Shown here piece by piece: positions 1-11,700 of a stretch of DNA of 35,705 nucleotides (position 1 is the first letter of the stretch; each line of letters starts with the position of its first letter). The DNA is from Euprymna scolopes. Taxonomy: Eukaryota; Mollusca; Cephalopoda; Sepiida; Sepiolidae. The stretch is taken from NCBI GenBank assembly GCA_024364805.1, contig CM044493.1:35075031-35110735 (forward strand), in the 5' to 3' direction. The notes under the pieces were generated by a model. The model had not been told where the DNA came from. It ran no database searches and saw nothing but the letters and a program-made list of their open reading frames with translations. Made by a program: the position numbers and the translations under genes.

Positions 1-10
1 CAAAAATTAA

Positions 11-178
11 AAAAAATATATTCATATGACTTGGGTGCATCGGCTTGAACCGAAACTTATGAAATATAACTCGAGTTCCTTTAGCTATAATTGAAAGCAA
101 AACTTATGAAGAATTCTTGGTAAAATTATTTATTACAAGAAATGGAAGTCCATAACAATTAAATGATGGTCACTCGGA
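11..178 (-). repeat. tRNA-derived SINE unit, copy A of a direct duplication
   Basis: On the minus strand this reads as a tRNA-like promoter: an A-box-like TAGCTAAAGGAAC near position 85 and a B-box-like GTTTCGGTTCAAGCC near 55-40, then GATGCACCCAAGTCAT. The same B-box block recurs at 258-441, 15107-15195 and 26184-26260. The flank, up to about 178, is repeated in the next unit, so this is a duplicated segment and not two independent insertions. Confidence 0.55.
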
Positions 179-257
179 ATTGTTTTTGATGTATTATTAT
201 AGTCAATTTTCTATCGATTCTTATATATTATAAAATTGATTTCCAAAATAAAAAAAA

Positions 258-441
258 TAAAAAATATATCCATATGACTTGGTTGTGTTAGCTTGAATCA
301 AAACCAAAATGTACATAGAAAAAAAAAAACTACATGTATATTGAATTCCTTCAGCTATAACCGAAATCAAAATTCATGAACAATTTGTGGTAAAATTATT
401 ACAAGAAATGGAAGCTCATAACAATTAAATGACAGTCACTC
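258..441 (-). repeat. tRNA-derived SINE unit, copy B of the duplication
   Basis: Direct repeat of 11-178, with the same order of blocks: a catatgacttgg block, a (minus-strand) B-box-like GTTTTGATTCAAGCT, an A-box-like TAGCTGAAGGAAT, then the shared flank ending in gtcactc. An A-rich insertion near 318-330 accounts for its greater length. Confidence 0.55.
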
Positions 442-1299
442 AGATGTAAGCGTGACACAAAATAACACGTTATTCTATTAAAATATAGGTCTTTGTAATC
501 TTATGCTATTGTTCGGATCAAGGATTAGAATATTTTAACTCCGTTTACTGGTCATCTCATTTCTACTTGCCTAATTTTAGAATTCTAGTGTTTTAGATTT
601 TTAGTGATAATGGAACTAATCTTTGCTGTATGAAATTCATGAAATGGCTTTCCTCTTTTCCTAAAAGGTGTTTGCGACCAATAAGTTAATTGAAAAACCA
701 AATTCTTTCTCCTGTATTCCTATCACCATATTTCCTCTTTGCACACGTTCAAAATGCTACATGACAATTCAAGTTTTCAACCACAGCAAGTATTTCCTCT
801 TCACAACTTTGCTGGTTACTGTCATAAAATTTGTATTCGGCATCTTCACCTGAGCTGCATTGTGGTGCATAAACAGAATATCAAAATTTTCTTACCAAGC
901 ATCCACTTTATTAGTATCCTTTAAATGATTAACTTCAATTTCTGTAATAAAAAAAAAAACTGTTCATTTTTCAGTCAAAAACTGCTCATCTCGCTCTTTC
1001 CCACAGTCAAGTTAGCAGATTTACCTTTCCAACAAGTTTCTTAGATACAAAACAGATTAATACATTCCCCCACCCCCTTTTTATTTTTAAGACACAGCCT
1101 GAAATTTAACCCATTTTCCTTTTAGTGCCTAGGTCATGGGGACCAGTGCTTTTATTAAAACTCCATCTTGGTGATTGTCTAAGAAGGTTAAAGAGTGCTT
1201 CACATAATCTTTTTGTCTTAAATAAAAAATTAAAAAAAAAAAAATTCTATCAAAGAAAGCCCTATGTATTCTCTGATCAAATTTTATTTTATTTTTCAG

Positions 1300-1375
1300 G
1301 GTACGATATTTGCCAACGATAACTTTGATTGTGAGACAGCATGTCGAACTTTGAAGGATGCCATGGATGGCTTTG
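1300..1375 (+). CDS. Annexin exon a (start of repeat 1)
   Basis: Encodes [20 protein letters not shown] and then AMDGFG, where the last Gly codon is split. Acceptor is atttttcag; donor is gtgagt. It enters in phase 0 and leaves after one base of a codon. It aligns with the start of the annexin core (GTV...F....DAETLRKAMKGLG in annexin A5), where other annexin genes also place an intron just before the core. Helix A of repeat 1 and the first half of its calcium loop are here. No upstream coding exon in 1-1299 could be joined in frame. Confidence 0.93.
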
Positions 1376-4310
1376 GTGAGTACTAATTTTTTTTTTTTTT
1401 TTTTTTTAAATTGCATGTCCTCCCCTACACACAAATATTAAGCTGAAGTTTTCATATCCATGTTAGATGACATTCTTTAATCTTATCACAAAACTATTTC
1501 ACCTCCTTTAGTTTTGAATTGACGAAACATGATGGACGACTTATCTCCCAGGATATAAAGAGATGAGCATCTAATTTTCACTAGAGTAAAAGTAAATGTT
1601 TTAGAAATAGTGCCTTGCGAACTTGTAAAAGAAATTCTTTGAAGCCTAAACAAAGCTAGAATCGGGATATTTAAACTTGTACATATTTTATTTATTTTTA
1701 TTTTACTCGCATTCACTCCAAACAAGGATGCAAGGTGCTACTAATTGGGACTATGGCCAAGAAAGATTAACAAGATGTTGGTTTATGTTACATTTGAACT
1801 TCTGCTTATAAGTACAGTCAGGGTAGGAGGAAGAGAATTCCAAAGTCTAGGCTGTTCAAGGGAAGAAAGTCTTAGAGAGTAGAAAGTCTTCTGGCATTTA
1901 GGGACCTCGATAGTGAAGGGGTGTGATCTTGTTGCTAAGCAGATTTGTCGGATATGTACGTCAAGGGAGGCACAAGTGCAATGAGTTCATCAGAGCATAT
2001 TCCATTAAAATATATCGTTAAGAGCAGCTTAGTCTTACTAGCATTAAATGTTACCATCTATTTAGTCCCCATTTCACTATCGTCTGGAGGTCATTTCCTA
2101 AGGATTCTTAGATTTGTGTGCAGCTGTTTAAGATATATTCCAATTTTCTTTTTTTTCTAAAAGACCATTTATGGTTGTCTAATTTTTTTACTAAAACATT
2201 GAGCAGTGTCCATTAAACTGCCATAACTCTGTACAACTTCAAAACTCTTGGTCCTCCTGAATGAAAGAACAATACAAGAACACTCTTCCAATAGCAGACG
2301 TTCAAACACTGAAATTTCTTTCAACAATTTCATAAACTCATAAATTGTCAATACTACCACGTATCTTGCTGTTTGGTTCATTTTGTCCCATGCATAAAGA
2401 CATGTTGCTTGTTATCAGTTTACATGGTGATTATGAAAATTACCTTTCTGGCTTTTATGTACAGAACGGGTAATTCTTTTTCATTTACAACAGGATTGGC
2501 TCTGTCTGTTACAATGGGAATCTTCCATGTTTAAATTCTGCTGGGTCTATTACATTACTAATAACTTTTTGTAGAGATATGCCCTATCTCTTTCCAGCTA
2601 TGGGTAAAATAGGGTACCCCTGTAAGAGCTGGCCTTATCAGGAAGATGCTAAGACAAACGCTTAGATATTAATATGCAATAAAAACCTAACACAAAAAGT
2701 TTTTTTTTTTTTTTTTTAAATGAAAATATTTAATTATCTACATCTTTCTGTATAGATGGAAGAAAGTTGGACAGTATCCAAGTGAAGAAAGGAAAGATAG
2801 AAAGTTCTTGAGGCTCTAGAAAGGTTGTCGGCAGTCTTCAGGTACAGATGGTCAAGGATTGGGCATCTAGTGGAAAGAAAAGAGGAAAGGAACGTTGCCG
2901 TTGCTCTAAGGTTCTCTTTATTGACCGAACATGACTCCTAAGAGTATAAAGTAGTTCATGGGACAGATAGAAATGATGTGCCCTGCAAGATGATTGCTTA
3001 GTGGGTAACCAAATTGCCAAGCAGGGACAATTCTGTGAGAAAATAAGTATTTATTACTGCTACAACTTTATCTCTAAAACTTTTGTAGAGGAAATGGTTA
3101 AAAAGGAAAACTGATAGTGAATCTAAGATTCACTAATTATCGCTCATGTGACTGATTTTACTTTTGAAGATGGTTTTATAATTTATGGATGTCTGATAGG
3201 AATACAAACTCCACAATATGATTGGAAAATCTAATACAAAATTACTATTGTACTACTATTGTAGAATCTTGAATATTTCTGCTTCTGGTTAGTTGGCTTT
3301 TTTTGCTTTGAGTAACTTTAGGGGACTGCTGTCATAACCAGCAGAGCATTACTATTGTCGGCCAAGGGAAGAGTCTATCGGAAAGTGTATGCAGTTGAAG
3401 CATAGAAGTGAAATCTGACCAGTGAGCATTGAGGACATGAATTGCATGGAGAGAAATGATAAGAATATGATGAATGTGTCATGTCTTAAAAACTGGCTTG
3501 AATCTAATGACCTTGGGAAGATTAGATCTAGACGGCATATGTGTTGAAAGAATAAATTCTTGGGTTAGATGTATAACAGCTAAAGTAGAGAGGAAGTGAT
3601 AAGAATTGAGCTTTAGATGAATGAATATCTTGCCAGGGATAGGTTAATTTGGAAGTCAGTTTTTAAGTCATCCAATGCCTGCTATAATGTAGGACGGATG
3701 TTAGACCAAATTTAATTTTCTTCTTTCCCATGATATAATTAACAAATGTTTTAAATTCAAAATTTTTATTTAAGGCACAAATGAAAGCGACATAACCGCT
3801 GTGCTGACAACTCATTCAAATGAGCAGAGACAAGTTATCAAAGAAGAGTACAAACAGATGTTTGGAAAGGTAAGCTCATTATTACACCTCTCTGGCCATC
3901 TCTTATACTCGAGACTTATTTTTAATCGTTTTTAATGCCCAAAATTGGAAATTACCAACTTCTCAAAATTCAAATCCGATTATAAACCAGACAGTTATCT
4001 GTATGTATCTGTTGAAATACATAAACTCCACTCTCATCTCCGGCCTCTCGTATCATAAGTCACCACTACAATTTAGTCCCTAACAAAAATCCTAAAAGAA
4101 CTTATCAGTAAATAGTGTCAAATCTACACAAGAACTACTACAAATCCTAAAAACAAAGCAACTTGACAATAAAATTATCGCCTCTTGTGACATAGAAAGC
4201 TTATTCACAATGTACCTGTCAAAAAACTGAATATAATCCTTGAATATTTGATAACCCATCTCTCCCTCCACTTAAGATAGTAATATACTTAGTTATTACT
4301 TTGTAATTAG

Positions 4311-4359
<49 letters not shown>

Positions 4360-7300
4360 CAGAAAACCTGTATCGATTTAAATAGCATGTAAAATATATT
4401 TAAAATTTTTAAATTTATGCAGGTTTTCATATTTATTGCTAGTGGGATATCATGGAAATTCAAACAGGGCTATTTTCATAGAAGTATCTTTTTTTGAAAG
4501 GTCCAAATACTATGAACTGATACTATGAATTTCATTTTTAGTAAAATATACATTTTCAGCTTTATTTTGAACAGTTATTTGTATCCATGTTATTTAATTA
4601 AAAAAATATTCCACTTTAAACAAATTAATCTTGTAGACCTGCTTTATCAATTTCTTTTACAAATTTCTCTAAATTTGAGTTAATTTTTTTATTTAGCTAA
4701 AATTTTGTATTGTTTCTATTAATACAAGTGACATAAAATATAAATTAAAAATAAGTGGAAGACTATACTTTCAGATCCGGCAAAAGTGCCAACACAAAAA
4801 TATAGAAAACTGGTATATTTTTAATAAAATACATTTGTTCTTGCACATATCCAATTCTAGGCTGGACCAAATCCATTTTGTCTTTAATTTGGAAAAGTTA
4901 CATAAGATGTAAAATGGGTTTTAGAATCAGACATGTCTGCAAAACCTGACTTTTCTTTAAAAAAGTTGTACTGGATAATTTTCTGTAATGTTTGTAGACA
5001 TCGGCTTTTGCTTAATTTATAAGTATGTCAAATATTTTCATTTTGAACTGCCACATTTCACTTATATGTTAACGGAAATGAGCACCAAATTTTTGTAAGC
5101 AAATTAACTTGGAATGAATCGGTCCTTGTACAATTCTTGACATATACAAAGAAAGCAGTATTAAGTATACTACTGTATAGAGCTTGCATTGATTACCTCC
5201 CTTTGATTTTAGCACATGTATATTGAGTGTTAGTCATTTTTCTTTTAGTGGGAGGGATAAAGTTTTAATTCTCAATAATTTGGAAATTTATTAAAATATT
5301 TAAAACTAGCTTTTTCATGGGTTTTAAAATGCTGTTTAATTTGATGTTTTTTATTGTTTCTCTGTAGGATTTGATTGAGGATTTGACATCAGAGCTTGGA
5401 GGTGATTACGAAGAAGTCTGTTTGGCACTCCTTGATCCGCCCCGTATTTATGATGCCCATCAACTTCATGCAGCTGTTTCTGTGAGTCCTTCCAACGATG
5501 ATTAACTTGATCATATTCGCTTCAAACAAATGATGTAAAGTGATACATAAAATTCATGATGCCTTTACTCTATTATAGGAGCAACCATACTCATTAAAAA
5601 AAAAAAAATTCAAAACCACCTGGCAAATATACTAAGTGCAAGAGGTACAAACAATTGCACTTAAAGAAACGGTTAGAATCTTAAAAAGATTTGTTAGAAT
5701 GTATGAAATAACGGGTGAATGTTTGGTATCCAAGAAGATTCCACATAAGACTGGAATGAGATTATTTAGTGAGGAAAGTTTTTATTGATGTGTACTCCTT
5801 TGAGAGTTCTGACAAGCTTAGTAATCGATGGTATTACTATAAAGTTTCTAATTTTAAAAACATCAGGAACTTAATTTTCATTTTGTGGGTTTATTAATTC
5901 AGCCATTCAAATAACCTATAGTTGTTAAACTTTAAATAGAAATAAGCCATATTTGATTGAACAAGATTGTTAAGACGTTTCTGAATTGGGATGAGGATTG
6001 GTAATTCGTATTTGGATTCCTTGAACTACTGTTATCTTGAATCTGATTTTCACAACGTTTCGGTCGATGTAACCGCCAACTTTCTTCAGGTGTGTCTTGA
6101 ACTCTGGAATGTTTCTGAACTTGGCTGATAGAACAAGAGCATGCTACCCCCATGAAGTAAATAAAGGGTTCCATTCGAAATTCTTTTCAAATTCCAGAGT
6201 TTGGCAGAAACATTTCAAAGTTCGACAAGATACACCTGAAGGTTGGAGATTACATCTGAAACATTGTAAAAAAAAATCACTTTCAAGATGAGAACAGAAG
6301 TCTGATGAATCCAAATAATACACAGATCTATTAAATTATAGGTGTATTTTGAAATAGTTGACGATAGGCAAGAGATATTAAGCAGATTATTTGTTGACCA
6401 CATGGGAAATAATTTCCAGTATAAATTGAGGAAATTAATTCCTCAAGTCAGTTGTGAAATGGATTTACTATGAACTTTAAATGTTTTGTTGCAATAGTTA
6501 TATACTTGCTTGACAAAGCTTGTTATATATTGTGATAAGCATTTAATTTTGATTGGGATCCAACCAATCTCTTGTGTGAGCAAGATTTTTGTAATGTTCA
6601 CAATTTATCTTTTATTGATAAGACCATCCTCTGTGCTTCCCCAAGGGAAGCAGTTTCATTCCTCATTCATTTTTCTATTGTAGAAGTTTTTATTTACTGC
6701 AATTTTACACTATTTCATTTTTGTGCACATTTGAAATCGATTTGATAGCATGTTTTGCATTAGTTTTTTTTTTAAATATCTAAGTTCAAAGCACTGCTTG
6801 TAATTATGCATTTAATTTCATAAGAATCTAAATTAGGAAATATAATTCACTAAAAGGAAAGCCTGTAAGTGAAAAGTACTAGCTTCAGAGGCGCATTCAT
6901 ATTAAATTCCATTTTACACTCTACTTTTGCATTCTTTAAGAGGTTTTGCCTAAAAAATATCAAGAATATTACACTATCCTGAATATTTAGCAGGTCTCAC
7001 ATATTTACTGATATGATGGGAAAGATCTCTTGAAAAATAGATTTTGAACATTCGTAACAAATGCTGTCTTTGTTTTTATTTATTTCCGTTTTTTTCTGCA
7101 TTGCTATCAGCATTCATAAATACATGTCTGTTTATTACCAATGCTTTAAGCATGCTACATTGCACTTTTTGTACTAATTTTTTTTTTTTTTTTTTTTTTT
7201 TAACAGTATTGGCAATCAATGATATACTTTTTTTTTCTCTTTAGGGTGCTGGAACTTCTGAGACTAAACTCATTGAAATTATGACAACGAGAACTAATGA

Positions 7301-8740
7301 AGAACTTGAAGAAATTAAGGAAATTTATAGAACGGGTAATTAGAAAATATTTAAAATTTGCTTCAGTATTAAAGATGACAATTTGCTTTTGTTATATTAT
7401 ATTGCTCTCCCTTAATTTTGATTATCATAACTCAAATTAAGCATTCAATGAATCTTTGAAAACTAAATGTTTGTTAGAAAACAATTTTTATATCATAATT
7501 GAAAAAAAAATTAATTATTGTATCATGTATTCAAGATGGCTGCCATCGATTATGCAAATCAGATTGAATTGTATGTTTTGAACATGTATCAATTATGCAT
7601 TAGTGGAAAGTGTCCAAGAAATCTTTTGTATTATTACTGTTCTTATCTTAAGTAATAGTTGCACAACATTTTGGTTGAGGTAACCTCTGGCCATCAAGTG
7701 TATTTTGTTGAATTTTGGAATCTGCACAGAATTTTGAACTAAAGCCTTTATTCAATCCACAAGAGTAACATGCTCTCGTTTGGTCAGCCATGATTGGGTA
7801 GAAGTCCTAAGTAATTCACAATTGTAGTTTTAGGTCTTCTGCACAAAGGATTACTTTCAACCAGGAGTTTGTTTGGAATTTGAACATTCCAAGTTTAACA
7901 GGATGCACCTGAAGATCCGGTTACATTGACAGAAACATTGTGCAAATAACACTTAAGATGAGAACAATAATCTGAAGAATCAAAATAGATATCAATCCTC
8001 ATCTCAAAAATTCAGAACCAATATTATGTCCAACTACAATATAAAGAAAAAAAGTTCGTTTGAAGGATTTGTCAAATGACTTCTAAAATTAAGCTTAAAG
8101 ATTCTTGTTTCACCTCTTACTTTATAACTCTTCAAAATTTAGGCAGGTATTTTTAAGTTGCTCATTCATTCCTTTTCTATCTAAATGAATTTGATATTTT
8201 TAAATATATTTTGGAAATTGAACTTGAAATCTATTGTGAGTATTCTCAGTATAGGCATCATATACAGAATTGAAGGGGGGAGGATAAAAGAAAAACCTTG
8301 GCTTTGGAATTTTAAAGACTACAGAATTAGCTAGAAGTATTTTATATTTTGAAAGTAACTAAAACTTGCCAATTGCTAAAGAAAAATTACTTGTATTTAG
8401 AAAACATCTTAGAAGAAAATCAGAATGGGACTTGTCACATTGCAAAAAAGATCAGTTTATGAGACTATTAAAAAAAGATGGGAGAAATTATTGTGAATTG
8501 AGTGACTTTGGGTTACTAAATTCTCTCAATGATAGAACACAAATACTCAATTATAAAATAAAAAATCTGAAAGTCTATTTCATGAATATTTGGAATAATT
8601 GGAAGAGGTAAAGTTTTTTTTTTGTTTTTGTTTTTTTTCTCATGAAAATAAAAAAAAACTGCTACTCAGTTGAACACTGCTAATTTTGTCTTATTTCCCA
8701 TCACTTTGTAATATTTTACAAAATTTAACTCTTTCTACAA

Positions 8741-8785
<45 letters not shown>

Positions 8786-11700
8786 CCATCTAATATATAA
8801 AAGGCAAAATGGGCGTGTGTTTGTATGTCCATGAAAGACTTTGTGTTGGTTCTCGCATCGGTTAGATTCCGAGAAAAGTTTTCTTATACTTCCTAGATCA
8901 TAATATCTCTGATTCACAAACGGACATTGTCTTGATCTTTTTTTGATCAAGTTTTAAAAAAATTCCCTCCTTTCAAGTGTTTGTTTGTCTTTCTCGTATA
9001 AAGTAAAACTAATCGGACGCAATCACAGCCTTCTGGCTGGATAGTATCTGTTCTGTAATTGGTCCTTGGTCAATGTAAGGGAAACCCTTCATACTGAGAC
9101 AATTACTATTTACTTGAATACTGCCAGAGTGCCCCCCCCTTTTTTTTTGAGGGGGGAGCTGCTTTTCCCCTGCATTAAAAATAACCTTCATGGAAGGTTT
9201 AAAAGCAATGCCATTTCTGCAAGTCATCTGTAGCAGAAACAAATAGAACTCTTTTTCTTGTGTGTCAGTGCCTCCCCTGACTGTGCGATATGGCACATAC
9301 TGACCAGAGGCATAGCGCAGGGACCTTCCTTACCCCCTAAGGAACTCTGCTTTCGTTCCGGATGAGAAAAACTCCCTTTTCCAGCCAGACGCCAAAGCGA
9401 GAGGACCTGTTTCCTCTCTCTCTCTACACCGCTTGGGAATAACTACCGGACAAAGAGATAAGTTTTATCCGCGTTATCTTTTTGGCATCTTACCCTGACT
9501 CGCATCAATAAACTTTTTCCTTGTTAAGTTTTACGAAGTTGTTTGTTTGTTTTTTATTCAGTAGCTTGTGTTGAATAATTTATTTTATTAGGGAGTGCCC
9601 GAAAAGCACTAACTTAACTCCCTAAACATCTTTTTGATTGACTACGTTAGATTTGAATGCTTTACACGTTCGGTTGCATTGTGAAGTAGAGGTAAGATGG
9701 CAATTGAGAACTCCTCCGTATGAAACCACTGACTCCTCTACCACATTTTGGATATTTTTTATTCATATGTATTTTAGTGATTTACATGAACTGGAATAGA
9801 TCTTGTCAATGCAAAAACGTTTTTATTAAATATCAATATTTTCTTATTTATTGCAGTCCAAATTAACAATGAAAACTAGTATCATAATTCCAGTTTATGA
9901 AACTATTTAACAATACAAGAAGGCAAGATTGTGTTTTGCAAAATTGAGACGACCATACATTGAATGCTATAAGTTAATTTTGACTCTGCCTAAAGTGTAT
10001 CTCACTATAGTACAGGAAGTTCGTCTAAACCATAGTATTTAGATTTTTATTTATTTTTATTTATTTAATTTTTTTTTTTATACATCTGCCTCCATATGTT
10101 GTTGCAAAATTATAGGTAAATCAACCGAGAAAATAGGACTATTTGAAATGTTTTGTACTCCAAAAGATTGAAATTAAATGCAATGGCGTATAAAGATTTT
10201 TTCATAGGAGAGGCATTAAGTGAACAATTTTAAAAATTCAGTTCTAACAAATTTGGCTTTTTACAAAAAAATATAAAATGACTGTCAATTTCATTTAACT
10301 AAGAAGCTTGCGTTTTGATTTTTGTATTAGTGATCGCAACTTATAACTGCAGTATCCTACTAGTGCAGAGTAATTTTCTTTTCATTGTCTGAAACAGATA
10401 CTCTGCAAAGCACCCACTTTGAATATATCCAGATCTGTTTATCTTATTTGCATATTCATATCCAACCTCCTGCCATTTTTGTCGGGTACTGCCTATTCAT
10501 TTTTAACTTATTCCTCAAAGCACAGGTGTTACTGTGATGGTGATACCAGATTTAGGGTGGGCGGGTATGAAGGGGATTTGGGCAGCAAAATGTTTTAAAT
10601 TTCAAATTTTAGTACAGTTGGAAGAGCAGGGAGGAAATTCCAATGACAGATAAGCTTAGAGTAGAAAATGTACTAGCATTTAGGATCTCTATTGAACAAT
10701 TTTACTGTTAGTCAGGAATAATTCTTGGCATTTGGGACAAGATTACAGTGTGGTATCTGTCCTGATGCTATACTTTACCTTTTGTCCTTGATCAGTGGAG
10801 AAATCCTTCATGACAGACTATTTTTATTCCTATCCAGAGTGCCAATTTTTGGGAGCTGGATTTTCCCCACATTAAACACCGACCTTGTGTCTAACTCTGC
10901 CCTCGTGGGGAGACAAGTAAATAGGGACAATAGTTTGAAGATAATGTGAATGATTCTCTGCTTCATTTGAAAAATTCAGAAAAGTTGTGAAATCTTCTAG
11001 TTCCATCTATACCCTTTCCCTTTAAGATCTTAAACTCTTGCCTAGTACAGTCACTGTCAACAATTTTCCTTAAATAAATGGTGATATTTTTTCTTCCTCT
11101 CCAGAAAAAAATTCTCATATTAAGCATAATTTTACTAACTCATCATTCATCTGTGCTTCTAGCCTAGTCACAGAGCATTGACTAAATTAAATCTTTGATG
11201 CCCGGTGCAGTAATATTGCTTCATGAAATATTTTTTCTATTGTAGAATATGAAATCGAATTGGAAGAGGATCTGAAGGGTGACACAAGTGGTTATTTCCG
11301 TCGAATGTTGATTTCTCTGGCAGCTGCAAACCGAGATGAAGGCTGGTGGGCTGACCAAGAGTTGGCTGCAGCAGATGCGCAGAGAATATATGATGTAATT
11401 TGACTTTTTGATACTAAGCTTGTGATAAACTTGTATTCAGTTGAATATCTGTTTAACATGTTCACGTTTGAGTTTTCTTTAATAAGCAATATTCTGTAAG
11501 TATAAAATTAACTTGAAAATCCTATCTAAATAAAAAGATGGTCCATAATCTGCACCAGTAATAGTTTTTAACTTTGGAGATAAGAGAAAATATATTATCC
11601 TGTATCTGTATCACATATGCATATTCGGGTTATTGTTCTAATCTTGGATGTTTTCACATTTTAGCTGATGTTAAGTCCAACCTTCTTTAGAGATGTTTTG

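Larger units (their letters stand above)
1..1299 (+). other. Upstream intron or 5' region, no exon found
   Basis: AT-rich sequence ending in the acceptor of annexin exon a. It holds the duplicated SINE unit (11-441). The rest (442-1299) has short open frames of low complexity that do not join in frame to exon a, and I see nothing else in it. The preceding coding exon is probably upstream of the window. Confidence 0.6.
1376..3774 (+). other. Annexin intron 1 of the window
   Basis: GT-AG intron of about 2.4 kb. It starts with a poly-T tract (1388-1407) and holds two decayed LINE 3' ends (1805-2060 minus, 3355-3705 plus) and a second T tract (2700-2717). The interval 2061-3354 shows no feature I can support. 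The frame at 2169-2381 (minus) is not recognised. Confidence 0.85.
5482..7244 (+). other. Annexin intron 3 of the window
   Basis: GT-AG intron of about 1.8 kb. It holds the foldback MITE at 5985-6335 and a 24-base T tract (7178-7201) about 40 bases before the acceptor. The interval 6336-7177 shows nothing recognisable. Confidence 0.85.
7336..11245 (+). other. Annexin intron 4 of the window
   Basis: GT-AG intron of about 3.9 kb. It holds MITE copy 2 (7637-8020), a (TG)n(TA)n microsatellite, the pair of related segments 9040-9195 and 10750-10890, an LTR-like candidate (9285-9625) and a LINE end (10565-10720). The open frame at 8366-8611 (rich in K, N, L) is not recognised, has no splice context and is probably chance. 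Confidence 0.8.

Noticed and set aside
1126-1171. Possible upstream coding exon (after ccttttag, before gtgatt)
   Set aside because: It contains a stop in the frame that would join exon a, and the ATG inside it joins out of frame.
8366-8611. 81-codon K/N/L-rich frame
   Set aside because: Composition typical of AT-rich intron, no family, no splice context.
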